DNA of 64,000 nucleotides, taken from positions 112,373-176,372 of the forward strand of contig CAJURU010000002.1 of NCBI GenBank assembly GCA_910588845.1. The letters are read 5' to 3'. Positions 8,579-18,059 of the stretch are shown here, piece after piece. How positions within the stretch are numbered: position 1 is the first letter of the stretch; the number at the start of each line of letters is the position of its first letter. A program made the translations under genes and the position numbers. The notes under the pieces were generated by a model that worked only from the letters and a program-made list of their open reading frames with translations, searched no databases and was not told the DNA's origin. This stretch comes from an uncultured Lachnospiraceae bacterium (GTDB lineage Bacteria > Bacillota > Clostridia > Lachnospirales > Lachnospiraceae).

Positions 8579-9889
8579 CTATACCTCGCATTTCCAGAAG
8601 AAAGCGCTGTAAGGAGGAAGCTCGCTGCCGCCGCCGAAGTCATGTTCTTCGCCGCTAATCAGGTCAACTGCCATGCCGCATCCGGCGTCAAAGTGTGCAG
8701 TGTATGCGTCGCTGTCTGCATTGATGGCAACCAGTACCCGCTCATTCTCACTTTTCCGCTCAAAAATACATTGTTTGTTGGTGAGGACTACGGAGCGGAA
8801 TTCTCCATAATTCAAAGCCTCGGAAGATTTTTTGGCCTTGGTGAGTTTGGCAATCCATGCTGTCAGGTCTGTCCATTCCGGCTTTTCAAAGCTGGGACGC
8901 AGGGATGGGTCGCCGTTTGATTTATCACCTGTTACGCCCCATTCACTGCCGTAGTAGACGCAGGGGATTCCGGGCATACCGAAGCAAAGAGCATAAATCA
9001 GGGGCAAATGTTCAGGAGTTCCCAGAATAGAAGCGATTCTCGAAACATCATGGTTGTCCACAAAACTCAGCAGATGTTTTCCACGGTAAAGCGTCCAGTT
9101 TTCCGGTCCAAATTGCCTCAGCAGAGAGTGGATAATCTCGAACATATTTAAGGAATTGAAACTGGAATGCAGTCCCTTGTAGCATTCATAGTTAGTAGCT
9201 GAGTGCAGCATGGAGTCGTTCATCAGTTGCTTATAATCGCCGTGCAGCATTTCTCCCACGAGGAAGAAGTCCTTCTTGAGACTGTCGCAATGGCTGCGCA
9301 GCCGTCTCACAAAATCATGGTCCAGGCAGTAAGCGACGTCTAACCTCAGTCCATCAATGTCCCAGTTGTCAACCCAGAAAGAAACGCTTTCTAAAAGATA
9401 CTGGATAACCTCTTCGTTGCGCAGGTTCAGCTTTACTAAATCGAAATTTCCTTCCCATCCTTCATACCATAGTCCATCATTGTAATTAGAATTGCCGTGG
9501 AAATCAATATGGAACCAGTCGCGGTAACGGGAGTTTTCGCGGTTCTGCAACACATCCTGGAAGGCAAAAAAGCCTCTGCCGGCATGGTTAAACACGCCGT
9601 CTAATACGATGCGGATGCCTGCCTCATGGAGTGCGTCGCAGACCTCCTTAAAGTCGTCATTGCCGCCCAGGCGTACATCAATCTTACGGTAATCCCTAGC
9701 GTTATAGCCATGAGTGTCAGATTCAAACAGCGGAGAAAAATAGATGGCATTTACGCCTAATTTCTCCAGATGGGGAATCCAGTCTTTTATTTTGAGAATG
9801 CGTTTTGCCGCGATTCCGTCATTCTCAAAGGGAGCGCCGCAAAACCCCAGGGGGTAAATTTGATAAAATACACTTTCGTAAGCCCACAT
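8579..9889 (-). CDS. GH13 alpha-amylase family glycoside hydrolase
   Basis: A 436-residue cytoplasmic enzyme (no signal peptide) with the (beta/alpha)8 alpha-amylase fold. Conserved regions are clear: DGVFNHAG (region I), DGLRLDVA with nucleophile Asp184, GEML with acid/base Glu213, and VDNHD with the transition-state Asp281. The pattern resembles cyclomaltodextrinase/neopullulanase-type enzymes, but it lacks their usual N-terminal carbohydrate-binding domain and starts directly at WAYESVFYQIYPLGF. Likely substrates are imported maltodextrins. It stands alone, convergent with the exporter operon and divergent from the sensor kinase. Confidence 0.88.
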   Translation of the reverse strand: MWAYESVFYQIYPLGFCGAPFENDGIAAKRILKIKDWIPHLEKLGVNAIYFSPLFESDTHGYNARDYRKIDVRLGGNDDFKEVCDALHEAGIRIVLDGVFNHAGRGFFAFQDVLQNRENSRYRDWFHIDFHGNSNYNDGLWYEGWEGNFDLVKLNLRNEEVIQYLLESVSFWVDNWDIDGLRLDVAYCLDHDFVRRLRSHCDSLKKDFFLVGEMLHGDYKQLMNDSMLHSATNYECYKGLHSSFNSLNMFEIIHSLLRQFGPENWTLYRGKHLLSFVDNHDVSRIASILGTPEHLPLIYALCFGMPGIPCVYYGSEWGVTGDKSNGDPSLRPSFEKPEWTDLTAWIAKLTKAKKSSEALNYGEFRSVVLTNKQCIFERKSENERVLVAINADSDAYTAHFDAGCGMAVDLISGEEHDFGGGSELPPYSAFFWKCEV

Positions 9890-10071
9890 AATTAAGTTAA
9901 TCCTTTCTGTGAATGGTTAAGTAGATTTCTGAATGATCTCAACTGTTAAAGATATAATTGTTCGGTTTCAATATAGCAATATCATTCAGATAATAATATT
10001 ATAGTAATAAATGGACGTTGTGGCAATGAAAAAAAGCAACATCGTATATTTTTTGTTGTCAAGAAATGATA
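9890..10071. other. AT-rich divergent intergenic region
   Basis: This stretch separates the leftward GH13 gene from the rightward kinase promoter. It is AT-rich and has no coding potential in either direction. AGAAAGG before the GH13 start (minus strand) is its ribosome site. A weak minus-strand promoter may exist but I cannot support one with confidence. Confidence 0.4.
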
Positions 10072-10101
10072 TTGACATAAAAATATTAGGCAATGTATAA
10101 T
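10072..10101 (+). promoter_or_regulatory. Promoter for sensor kinase operon
   Basis: TTGACA at 10072-10077, 18 bp, TATAAT at 10096-10101. Both hexamers are perfect. It implies a leader of about 190 nt before the kinase start. Confidence 0.75.
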
Positions 10102-10107
10102 GTGGCA

Positions 10108-10290
10108 TAAGTGGGGAGGCAACGTAGTTGGGTGAGAGTCCCGGGGTCTTTTAGGACGGCCAATGAAGTAAATGGGAGTGGGAGAGTCCCGGATGCCTTT
10201 TACAGGAAAGAGTAAAGTTTATGTGACAGATATGATTCGCGCCTAAGTGCGCATAAGGTGTTTTGGATATTTATGGTTACGGTAAGAATG
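10108..10290 (+). ncRNA. Candidate structured leader RNA upstream of hybrid kinase
   Basis: The transcribed leader contains an outer stem AGGCA (10117-10121) with TGCCT (10194-10198). Inside it are two related hairpins with CCC stems, built on a repeated GAGAGTCCCGG (10134-10144 and 10182-10192), and a GTC...GAC hairpin between them. After it comes GATTCGCGCCTAAGTGCGC, which can form its own small hairpin. I do not recognise a known riboswitch class: the THF, cobalamin, c-di-GMP and glycine consensus cores are not present. Confidence 0.4.
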
Positions 10291-10300
10291 GAGAATTAGA

Positions 10301-12874
10301 ATGAAGAAAAATCAGATAAGAAGCAGAAAGGACAGGGGGATTCCACTGCTCGTTTCTATTATTATAGTTTTTGGTATGCTAGCGGTTATCGTTTTTTCTG
10401 TGGCAAGAAAATTATCTGCGGAGATGTCATCTTCGGCTATTCAAAACCTTAGCGAAAGCCTGAATTTAATACAATGCACGATAGAGGCGATCCTTAAAAA
10501 TGAAGCGGATTTCCAAAAGCTGATAGCGCAGAGGATTGCAGCATCAGAGGACCCAAAGGAGTATATTTGCGTCTATGAACGAAATGAGACCATGGTAAAG
10601 TTGTCCCTGATCATGGATGGAGAGACGGAAGGTATCTCAAATGACGGCTCAAAATTCACAGAAGATGAGTTGGATTTCTCGGCGGGAGGGAAGGTCGATG
10701 ACCTGCCAATTTCCCGATCTTATCTGAATTATATGGGGACATGGGCTTACACGATGAAATGCCCGGTTGTAAAAGATGGAGAGGAGATAGGGACGCTTTA
10801 CATTGAGTATGTGTATGATTTTCTTGATGAATCGCTTCCCAATGGATTTTACAATAACAAAGCGCTGCTCTATATTATGGATGCACAGAGTGAGAGGCTT
10901 GTGTTGAAGCCCAAGGGAATGGGCGAGCGCAGCGCCGGGCATCTGAATTTAGAGGATTATTATCATGCCAATGATATTCAGGAGACGGAACTGAGAGCAA
11001 AAGTAGACAAGTGCCTGAAAAAAGGTGATAATATTTTGTTTTACCATGATATCCGCGACAAGCAGTCGTTGAATTATATGTGGTCGGTGAATGGCGGTAC
11101 GATTTATTTGATTGGTTATGTTCCGGTGGAGGCAATTCAACAGGAAGGGCGTACTGTGAATCAGAATATTATCATCGTTGTGTCTGTCATGATGATTGCA
11201 TTTTTCTTATGCTGCCTGCTCTATTATTTTAACCAGAGACAGCAGAATAGAATACGCAAGGAGCGGGAGGCTGAACGGGAGCAGCACAATAAGCAGCTGG
11301 CGGAAGCGTTGCAGGCGGCACAGCTTGCAAGCAATTCCAAGACGATGTTCCTTTCCAATATGTCCCATGATATCCGCACACCGATGAATGCAGTTCTCGG
11401 GTTTACAGCGCTGCTTGGCATGGAGGCGGATAATCCGGCCAAAGTCCGTGAATATACGAAGAAGATTACGGCGTCCGGGCAGCATCTTTTGAGCCTTATC
11501 AATGATGTTCTTGATGTGTCTAAGATTGAGAGCGGTAAGGTTGTGCTGAATTTTGAGAAGTTTACCTTAAATGACCTTGTGTCCTCCGTAGATGCGATTA
11601 TCCGTCCAATGGCAGACAACAGGAAGCAGAGTTTTCATGTAGAGGTTACAGGGATCAAGCATGAATATCTGATGGGCGATGAGACGAGGATTAACCAGAT
11701 ATTGATTAATTTGCTCTCAAACGCAGTAAAATATACCCAGGAAGGGGGTAATATCTGGTTCCGCATTATTGGGTTGAAACAACGTTCCAGCCAGTTTGAA
11801 CATATACGCATTGAAGTGGAAGACGACGGTTATGGTATGACGCCGGAATATTTGAAAACAATTTTTGATGCGTTCACCAGGGCGGAGAACAGTACGACCA
11901 ATAAAGTACAGGGCACAGGGCTTGGAATGGCAATTACCAAGAACATTGTGGAGCTGATGGGCGGTACGATAGATGTCGCCAGTGAAGTAGACAAAGGAAG
12001 TATATTCAAGGTGGAGCTTGAGCTTCGCATCCCAGATGACCAGACGGATGAACAATTCTGGCAGGAAAATGGAATCAGCCGCATCCTTGTTGTGGACAGT
12101 GCGCAGGAGGAATGTGAAAATATACGGGCACTCATGGAGGACGTGGGAGTTACGGTTGATATAGTTTCTGACTTTGAGAGTGCAGTTGGCATTATGCAGG
12201 ATAACGGCAAAGAGTATTATCAGATTATTTTGCTGGACTGGAGGGCTAAAGTCGCTGATATCCCCATAGTTGTCAGGAAAATCCGGGAGTTTATAGCGGA
12301 TGCCGCGCCTATCCTGTTTCTGGCTCCTCATGATGCGGAGGGGATGGAAACAGCGCTCGAAATAGAGCATACAGAAGTGTTATCTAAACCGTTTTTTGTA
12401 TCTGCTTTAAAAGAGATAATTCTGGAAATGCAGAGGGAAACAAAGGAGGAAACTGTGCCGGAAGAAGAGGAGTGCAGCAGTTTGGAGGGCTTGCATTTTC
12501 TTGCGGCAGAGGATAATGAGATTAACGCGGAAATACTTACTGAAATTCTGGAGATGGAGGGGGCGAGCTGTGAAGTTGCGGAAAATGGCAAGCTGGCATT
12601 GGAACGGTTTAAACAGGCCGCGGAAGGTGAGTTTGACGCCATTTTGATGGATGTGCAGATGCCGGTGATGAACGGTTATGATGCGACAAAGGCAATCCGT
12701 GCGCTGGAACGAAACGACGCGGCAAAAATCCCCATTATAGCTATGACGGCAAATGCCTTTGCTGAAGATGAGAAAGATGCATTGGACGCCGGCATGGACG
12801 TTCATATGGCGAAGCCTATAGATGTGGAGCTTTTAAAGAAAATTATCCATAAATATGTGCTGGGAAAGGAATGA
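10301..12874 (+). CDS. Hybrid sensor histidine kinase with two receiver-like domains
   Basis: An 857-residue membrane kinase. Transmembrane helices at about 14-33 and 288-310 bracket a 250-residue extracytoplasmic sensor of dCache-like size. Then come HisKA (SHDIRTPMNAVLGF, phospho-His356), HATPase (NLLSNAVKYT, DDGYGM, GTGLGMA), a degenerate receiver at about 600-710 (ILLDWRAK where a normal receiver has D-x-MMP), and an intact receiver with LMDVQMPVMNGYDA. The architecture belongs to the large hybrid kinases of Lachnospiraceae. Three bases separate it from a lipoprotein solute-binding protein, which suggests the two together sense a sugar or other solute. Confidence 0.9.
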   Translation: MKKNQIRSRKDRGIPLLVSIIIVFGMLAVIVFSVARKLSAEMSSSAIQNLSESLNLIQCTIEAILKNEADFQKLIAQRIAASEDPKEYICVYERNETMVKLSLIMDGETEGISNDGSKFTEDELDFSAGGKVDDLPISRSYLNYMGTWAYTMKCPVVKDGEEIGTLYIEYVYDFLDESLPNGFYNNKALLYIMDAQSERLVLKPKGMGERSAGHLNLEDYYHANDIQETELRAKVDKCLKKGDNILFYHDIRDKQSLNYMWSVNGGTIYLIGYVPVEAIQQEGRTVNQNIIIVVSVMMIAFFLCCLLYYFNQRQQNRIRKEREAEREQHNKQLAEALQAAQLASNSKTMFLSNMSHDIRTPMNAVLGFTALLGMEADNPAKVREYTKKITASGQHLLSLINDVLDVSKIESGKVVLNFEKFTLNDLVSSVDAIIRPMADNRKQSFHVEVTGIKHEYLMGDETRINQILINLLSNAVKYTQEGGNIWFRIIGLKQRSSQFEHIRIEVEDDGYGMTPEYLKTIFDAFTRAENSTTNKVQGTGLGMAITKNIVELMGGTIDVASEVDKGSIFKVELELRIPDDQTDEQFWQENGISRILVVDSAQEECENIRALMEDVGVTVDIVSDFESAVGIMQDNGKEYYQIILLDWRAKVADIPIVVRKIREFIADAAPILFLAPHDAEGMETALEIEHTEVLSKPFFVSALKEIILEMQRETKEETVPEEEECSSLEGLHFLAAEDNEINAEILTEILEMEGASCEVAENGKLALERFKQAAEGEFDAILMDVQMPVMNGYDATKAIRALERNDAAKIPIIAMTANAFAEDEKDALDAGMDVHMAKPIDVELLKKIIHKYVLGKE

Positions 12875-12877
12875 AAA

Positions 12878-14188
12878 ATGAGTAAAAGAATCATTGCCAG
12901 GAAGTTAGCGGTTACCGGCCTGGCTGTGTTGATGACGTTGTCACTGACGGGCTGCGGCGTGGGTGATCCTAATGACGATATCATAATAACGGAAGAGATA
13001 GAGGAAAAGACTGTAAATTTATTCAGTCCCATGGAGAAAACCGACCCTGATGCTGAGAATATTGCAAGAAGCGCGTTTGATAAGACGATTGCTATAGCAG
13101 AAGAGAAGCTGGGAGTAAACGTGGCATATCGGACATATACGGCGGAAGATTATCAGGATAAGACGTATGATGATGTAACGCTGGACCGTGCGCGCAATAA
13201 CATGGACGATTTATATCTGTTAAATCCAGATACCGTTCAGAAGCTCGGTGAAGAAGGGGAGCTCTTGGATTTGTCAGACCTTGCGTGTGTGAAAAACCTG
13301 CGGGAAGTGGTAAAGACAGCAAACACTGTAAATGGAAAACTGGTGGCAGTCCCACAGGAAGTCGTGGCATACGGACTGTTTATCAATAAAGATATGTTTG
13401 ACAAGTATAAGCTTGAATTGCCGGAGACGCCCGAGGAATTTCTGGAGTGCTGCCGCGTGTTTAAAGAAAACGGCATTGAGACGCCGATAGGAGCAAATCG
13501 CTGGTGGCTGGAAACGTTTGTTTTTGCGCAGGCGTTTGCAGACATATATAATGGCGGGGACACGGAAGCTGAGATTGCCAAGCTCAATAGCGGAGAGAGC
13601 AAGTACAGCGATTATATGCGCCCTGGGTTTGAGTTTCTGCAAGAGTTAATTGACAAAGGTTATATAGATGCAAAGAAAGCTTATGTCAGTGAGGCGATTG
13701 AAGGGGAAGGAGCTGATTTCCTGGCGCAGAAAACCCCTATCGTCATGGCATACTGGGGGGCGGCTAATACAGAGACCGCTTATGGAAATCCAGGCTTCAA
13801 TTTGCAGGTCATTGGGTTTCCCAGCAGCCTTGGACAGATGCCGGTAGTGACGCTCACAGGGTTTGGCATCGGTGCGCAGGCGGAGCATTTGCAGGATGCT
13901 AAGGACATGCTGGATATGATACTTTCCGATGAGGCTTTGCAGGTTTATACAGAGACGAACAAAGTGATATCACCTTCTAAGAATGTTGAGGTTGACTGCA
14001 TTCCGGCCTTAAAGCCATTAAATGACAGAATAGAAGAAGATGTGTACGTTCTTGCTTCCAATGCCGGGCTAAAGCTGGAGCAGTGGGGCAATACCTGCCT
14101 GGTTGTGAGAGAACTGCTCAACGGCGCCACAGTGGATGAGTGTATGGTGCAGTTTGACAAATTACAGGAAGAAACTTTAGACAAATAA
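12878..14188 (+). CDS. Lipoprotein extracellular solute-binding protein (family 1-like)
   Basis: A 436-residue protein with a lipoprotein signal peptide ending in LTGC (lipid-anchored Cys26), so it is tethered to the outer face of the membrane. The rest has the pattern of ABC-type sugar-binding proteins of cluster B: LTGFGIGAQAEHLQDAKDMLD near the C-terminus and an earlier FINKDMFDKYKLELPETPEE. No permease or ATPase gene follows; a strong hairpin does. Placement directly after the hybrid kinase suggests it presents ligand to the sensor rather than to a transporter. Ligand unknown. Confidence 0.8.
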   Translation: MSKRIIARKLAVTGLAVLMTLSLTGCGVGDPNDDIIITEEIEEKTVNLFSPMEKTDPDAENIARSAFDKTIAIAEEKLGVNVAYRTYTAEDYQDKTYDDVTLDRARNNMDDLYLLNPDTVQKLGEEGELLDLSDLACVKNLREVVKTANTVNGKLVAVPQEVVAYGLFINKDMFDKYKLELPETPEEFLECCRVFKENGIETPIGANRWWLETFVFAQAFADIYNGGDTEAEIAKLNSGESKYSDYMRPGFEFLQELIDKGYIDAKKAYVSEAIEGEGADFLAQKTPIVMAYWGAANTETAYGNPGFNLQVIGFPSSLGQMPVVTLTGFGIGAQAEHLQDAKDMLDMILSDEALQVYTETNKVISPSKNVEVDCIPALKPLNDRIEEDVYVLASNAGLKLEQWGNTCLVVRELLNGATVDECMVQFDKLQEETLDK

Positions 14189-14207
14189 AGGAAGAGAGCC
14201 AAATATC

Positions 14208-14274
14208 CGCGCATACCCACAGGGCGCTTAGCGCGGCTGCTTGGCTAAGCGCCCTGTGGGTGCATTGCTCGCGG
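14208..14274 (+). terminator. Long perfect hairpin after solute-binding protein
   Basis: A 17-bp perfect stem, ACCCACAGGGCGCTTAG (14215-14231) with its complement at 14245-14261, extended by an outer CCGCG/CGCGG pair. No T-run follows directly. It probably protects or ends the mRNA, but could be an intergenic repeat. Confidence 0.55.
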
Positions 14275-14314
14275 GAATAAAGTGAACAATCCCGTTTATG
14301 AGAGGGATTGCATA

Positions 14315-14350
14315 CAAAGGCACAGCGTAGATATGCTGTGCCTTTGTGCT
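14315..14350. terminator. Bidirectional terminator between solute-binding protein gene and proC
   Basis: CAAAGGCACAGC (14315-14326) pairs perfectly with GCTGTGCCTTTG (14335-14346), loop of 8. It lies between two convergent genes. Confidence 0.6.
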
Positions 14351-14368
14351 AATTTCAATATATTTGGA

Positions 14369-15172
14369 CTAGGTCATATCTCTCGATTTCTGTACACAGG
14401 CGCGCTGTGCGTTGATGACAGTGCTGCGCAGTCCCAGTTGTTCTAACATCGCCACGGCTTCTATCGTCGTTCCGCCGGGAGAGCAGACAGCGTCTTTGAG
14501 GGCGCCGGGGTGCGTCTCTGTTTCCAGTACCATTTTTGCTGCCCCGAGTACTGCCTGGGCGGCAAATTTGTATGATTGTGCCCGCGTCATGCCATCGGCT
14601 ACTGCCGCGTCCGCCATGGCTTCGATAAACATATAGACATAGGCAGGAGAAGAGCCGGAGACGCCAATGACCGTATCCATCATGGATTCCGGGACAACTT
14701 CACATTTCCCAAAGCTGTTAAAAATTGCTTTGGCGTCTGAGAGGTCGTCCTCCGTGACATTTTGGTTTGAACAGAGCGCGCTCATCGCCTCGCCTACCAG
14801 CGCCGGGGTGTTGGGCATGGCGCGCACGAGCTTTATATTCTTTTCAAAGACATGTTCAATCTTTTCCAGGGTCTGTCCGGCGGCGATAGATATGATCAGT
14901 GTTTCTGGGCGTACATAATCTTTGATTTCAACAATAATTTCTTCAAAAAGGTAAGGTTTTACAGCAAGAAAGAGGATGTCCGACTGTTTTGCAGCGGCGG
15001 TATTATCGGTGCTGGCAGAGATGCCAAACCGTTCGCTCAGGGAATCCGTAGTTTTTGTTGTTTTTGCTGTGGCGATGATCTGTTCCTTTGCAGCGAGGCC
15101 GGACTTTAAGATGCCTCCAATCATGGCGCTTGCCATATTTCCTCCGCCGATAAATCCAATTGTTTTATCCAT
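14369..15172 (-). CDS. proC: Pyrroline-5-carboxylate reductase
   Basis: ProC catalyses the last step of proline synthesis, NAD(P)H-dependent reduction of 1-pyrroline-5-carboxylate. The 267-residue protein has the N-terminal Rossmann motif GFIGGGNMASAMIGG, then LFLAVKP, RAMPNTPALVG and the C-terminal family signature SGSSPAYVYMFIEAMADAAV followed by SPGGTTIEA. Length is typical. It is a single-gene unit, convergent with the solute-binding protein gene and divergent from the small lipoprotein gene; GGAGG lies just upstream of the ATG on the minus strand. Confidence 0.95.
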   Translation of the reverse strand: MDKTIGFIGGGNMASAMIGGILKSGLAAKEQIIATAKTTKTTDSLSERFGISASTDNTAAAKQSDILFLAVKPYLFEEIIVEIKDYVRPETLIISIAAGQTLEKIEHVFEKNIKLVRAMPNTPALVGEAMSALCSNQNVTEDDLSDAKAIFNSFGKCEVVPESMMDTVIGVSGSSPAYVYMFIEAMADAAVADGMTRAQSYKFAAQAVLGAAKMVLETETHPGALKDAVCSPGGTTIEAVAMLEQLGLRSTVINAQRACVQKSRDMT

Positions 15173-15419
15173 TTTTTAGCCTCCATTTCGTTTTCTTAGG
15201 GTGTAAACAATTATAATTATCATAACAGCAGCAAAGTAAATGTGCAAGATGCAGGGTTTTAGATTTGTTAAGAATTGCTTCAGGAAATTGTCAGATTTAT
15301 CTGGAATAATAAAAGCATCAAATGAAACAGCTTTGAAATACATAAGAAAGGGAGGTTCAGCAGCATAAGCATATAGGCGGCTAAGTAGCTGGAACATAAA
15401 AAATGAAAGGAGAATATGT

Positions 15420-15782
15420 ATGAAAGATATGAAAGGAATAAAGAATGGATTTGCAAAAAAAGGATTGGTGTGCTGCCTGGCAGGGATTTTAGCATTTGGC
15501 ATGATGGCCTGTGGAGGAAAGGATAAAAAGGACAGCACGAAGGCGGAGGTGAAAACGGAGGCCGTCAACCCAACGGATAAGGACAAGAGCAGTACGGGAA
15601 CGACGAGTTCCACTCAGCCAAAGAGCAGTACGGGAAGCAGCGCTAAGCCAACGGATAAGAAACAGGATACATTAAAAGCAGATGGCAATGACGCGCAGAA
15701 AGGAAAAACGGGAACAGAGAGCAAAAAGGAGACCAAAACACAGAATACTCAGAAAAAGACCAGTAGTGCTACCAAGAATTAG
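15420..15782 (+). CDS. Small low-complexity lipoprotein
   Basis: A 120-residue protein with a lipoprotein signal (lipobox MMAC, Cys31) followed by about 85 residues of disordered sequence made mostly of Lys, Thr, Ser, Asp and Gly, including a repeated KSSTG. No domain is recognisable. It is probably anchored to the outside of the membrane. GGAG precedes the start and a hairpin (AAATGGACTG, 15798-15807, with CAGTCCATTT, 15819-15828) follows. Because of the low complexity, homology would be hard to establish. Confidence 0.65.
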   Translation: MKDMKGIKNGFAKKGLVCCLAGILAFGMMACGGKDKKDSTKAEVKTEAVNPTDKDKSSTGTTSSTQPKSSTGSSAKPTDKKQDTLKADGNDAQKGKTGTESKKETKTQNTQKKTSSATKN

Positions 15783-15906
15783 AAAGGATTTTATAACAAA
15801 TGGACTGTACAATGTGTGCAGTCCATTTACTGGTATTAGGGAATATGTTATGATATGGCAAATGGCCTAAGGTTAGGTTAAATGTTTTAAGGAGGGACAG
15901 CAGTTT

Positions 15907-16623
15907 ATGGAAAAGGAACATGTGTTACTTGTGGAAGATGATGAAGATATCAGAGAAGGGGTACGCATCCTATTAGAGAGTGAAAATTATCAGGTGGAGG
16001 AAGCCGAAAATGGCAGGAAAGGGTTGGAACTTTTGGATGAACAGACGGATTTGGTGATACTTGATGTGATGATGCCAGGGCTTTCCGGCCTGCGTACTTG
16101 TGAGGAGATACGCAAAATCTCTAATGTGCCGGTGCTTTTTCTGACTGCTAAGGCACAGGAATCAGATAAGTTGATTGGACTAATGGCAGGAGGGGATGAT
16201 TATCTCCCTAAACCTTTCTCTTATGCGGAACTTTTAGGAAGAGTAAAAGCGTTGGTGCGTAGGTATAAGATTTATAGGGGGAAATGTGCAGAAATATCTG
16301 CGGAGAAGGAGCCTTACCTGGAAATAGGAGGAGTGCGCGTTCATGAGTTGTTCAATGAAGTTTTTGTCAATGGAAAGGAAATAGAGTTGTCAGATATCGA
16401 GTATCATATTCTGCTTCTGATGATGAAGCATCCCAGAAAAATTTTTTCTGCGCAGAATCTGTACGAGAGCGTGTGGGAGGAGCCATATTTTTATTCCTGC
16501 AATAGCACTGTCATGGTGCATATCCGGAAACTGCGGGTAAAAATAGAGAAAGATCCTAAGAATCCGCAATATATCAGGACAGTATGGGGGAAAGGGTATA
16601 AATTTGATGCGAATAATGGGTAA
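15907..16623 (+). CDS. OmpR-family DNA-binding response regulator
   Basis: A 238-residue two-domain regulator: receiver with the acidic pocket VEDDED and phospho-acceptor Asp53 in VILDVMMPG, switch Thr and Lys in FLTAKAQ and LPKPFSYAELL, then a winged-helix Trans_reg_C domain (LSDIEYHILLLMMKHPRKIFS ending in TVWGKGYKF). AGGAGG precedes the start. It overlaps the start of the sensor kinase gene by 17 bases, so the pair is one unit. Target genes are not visible. Confidence 0.92.
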   Translation: MEKEHVLLVEDDEDIREGVRILLESENYQVEEAENGRKGLELLDEQTDLVILDVMMPGLSGLRTCEEIRKISNVPVLFLTAKAQESDKLIGLMAGGDDYLPKPFSYAELLGRVKALVRRYKIYRGKCAEISAEKEPYLEIGGVRVHELFNEVFVNGKEIELSDIEYHILLLMMKHPRKIFSAQNLYESVWEEPYFYSCNSTVMVHIRKLRVKIEKDPKNPQYIRTVWGKGYKFDANNG

Positions 16624-17920
16624 AAAAAATTCTATTTATATTCAATTGTTAAGGTTGCTGTCTGTCTCGGCGATTATATCTGTAATCGTGTTTTTGTCGC
16701 TGAATTATGCAGGGGAGAAAGCGCTCGACCGGTATTATTACAATTTTGATTATGAGGATAAAATGAATGAGAAATATGTCGGGAAATTCCAGCAGTATAT
16801 TAGTGAGCATGATATTACTTCCAGGGATGCAGATAAAATCAATCATTGGATGCGCAAACAGAAAATACTTTCCATTAGTATTTATAAAGATGGCATTCAG
16901 GTATTTGATTCTGCATATCCCAACCAGGAGTTGTGGGAAGAGGAGGTTGCTATCGCTGATTATGAATGGGAAGTATATTACTCGGTGACGTTCGCAGATG
17001 GAGAAGCTATATTAAGCATTATGGGCGTCTATGCATATCAGCTTTATAATTATGCACAGATAGCTGAGTTGTTGATTTCCTTTGCTCTTTATCTATTACT
17101 GGTGCTTGGAGGTATTCGCAGGAAAATAGAATATATTATGCTGCTCAAAGATGAGATTGAAATTTTGGAAGGCGGAAGCCTTGATTATAAAATAACGGTT
17201 AAGGGTAAAGATGAACTGTCTGCGCTTGCGGAAGGGCTAGAGAATATGCGTCTTTCTATTCACGGACTGATAGAGAGCGAGGCGCAGATGGCACATCATA
17301 ATCAGCAGATTGTCACAGAGATGTCTCATGATCTGCGCACGCCTATTACCTCTATGATGTTGTATACGGAAATTCTCAAGAAAGGAAATTACAAAAATGA
17401 GGATCAACTTACAGAGTATATTGAAAAGATAGATAAGAAGGCTCGCCGCATGAAACAACTTATAGATCACTTATTTGAATATTCTCTGGTTGCCAAAGAA
17501 GAGAATATTCGGTTGGAGGAGCCGGAAACGTTCGAGGAATTATTTTATGACTTGTTCTCAGAAATCTGCAGCTATCTTGAGCAGAAAGGATTTCATGTAA
17601 TATTTCAGGTAAAGTGGATGAAAGGCAAAGCTCAGGTTTCGACCAATTATGTGATGCGGGTTATGGATAACATAACTTCTAATATTGTGAAATATGCAGA
17701 GTTGACTTCACCTGTTATCATATCATCTGTGTACGAGGGAAGCATGGCCGGATTTTTGTTTGAAAATAAGGTATTACCAGAGAAAGACAAAACAGATAGC
17801 AGCGGTATCGGTATGCAGAGCGTTCAAAGTATGATGGAAAAAATGAATGGGGCATGTATTATTGAACAGGAAGGACAGAAATTTCGTGTTAAAATATTAC
17901 TGCCCTTCCAGGGTGCGTAA
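16607..17920 (+). CDS. Sensor histidine kinase, partner of OmpR-type regulator
   Basis: A 437-residue kinase: TM at about 12-33, an extracytoplasmic domain of about 110 residues, TM near 150-170, HAMP-like segment, HisKA with phospho-His241 in EMSHDLRTPITSM, then a HATPase domain with VMRVMDNITSNIVKYAE and GIGMQSVQSMMEKM. The ATPase domain is short and its G1 box is weak, but N and G2 boxes are present. The start ATG at 16607 lies inside the regulator gene. The signal sensed is not visible. Confidence 0.88.
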   Translation: MRIMGKKNSIYIQLLRLLSVSAIISVIVFLSLNYAGEKALDRYYYNFDYEDKMNEKYVGKFQQYISEHDITSRDADKINHWMRKQKILSISIYKDGIQVFDSAYPNQELWEEEVAIADYEWEVYYSVTFADGEAILSIMGVYAYQLYNYAQIAELLISFALYLLLVLGGIRRKIEYIMLLKDEIEILEGGSLDYKITVKGKDELSALAEGLENMRLSIHGLIESEAQMAHHNQQIVTEMSHDLRTPITSMMLYTEILKKGNYKNEDQLTEYIEKIDKKARRMKQLIDHLFEYSLVAKEENIRLEEPETFEELFYDLFSEICSYLEQKGFHVIFQVKWMKGKAQVSTNYVMRVMDNITSNIVKYAELTSPVIISSVYEGSMAGFLFENKVLPEKDKTDSSGIGMQSVQSMMEKMNGACIIEQEGQKFRVKILLPFQGA

Positions 17921-17982
17921 AATGTATGGTTCAAAACTGTGACCTTTGAACTGGACATACCAGATTCCAGAAAAACCCATGA

Positions 17983-18011
17983 TTGACATTATTCAGCTAT
18001 GCACTTATAAT
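17983..18011 (+). promoter_or_regulatory. Promoter of the hypB operon
   Basis: TTGACA (17983-17988), 17 bp, TATAAT (18006-18011), a perfect sigma-A promoter 48 bp upstream of the hypB start codon. It rules out the longer in-frame hypB start at 17946. Confidence 0.85.
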
Positions 18012-18059
18012 AAAAATAGCTATTATTATAACTGGTACAACCAACGGGAGAGAGGTAAT

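Noticed and set aside
10229..10256. THF riboswitch-like string GATTCGCGCCTAAGTGCGC
   Set aside because: Only a short local resemblance; the rest of the THF aptamer is missing and the downstream gene has no folate link.
11717..12370. 217-codon minus-strand open frame inside the hybrid kinase gene
   Set aside because: Shadow of a well-supported coding region; no start signal or family pattern.
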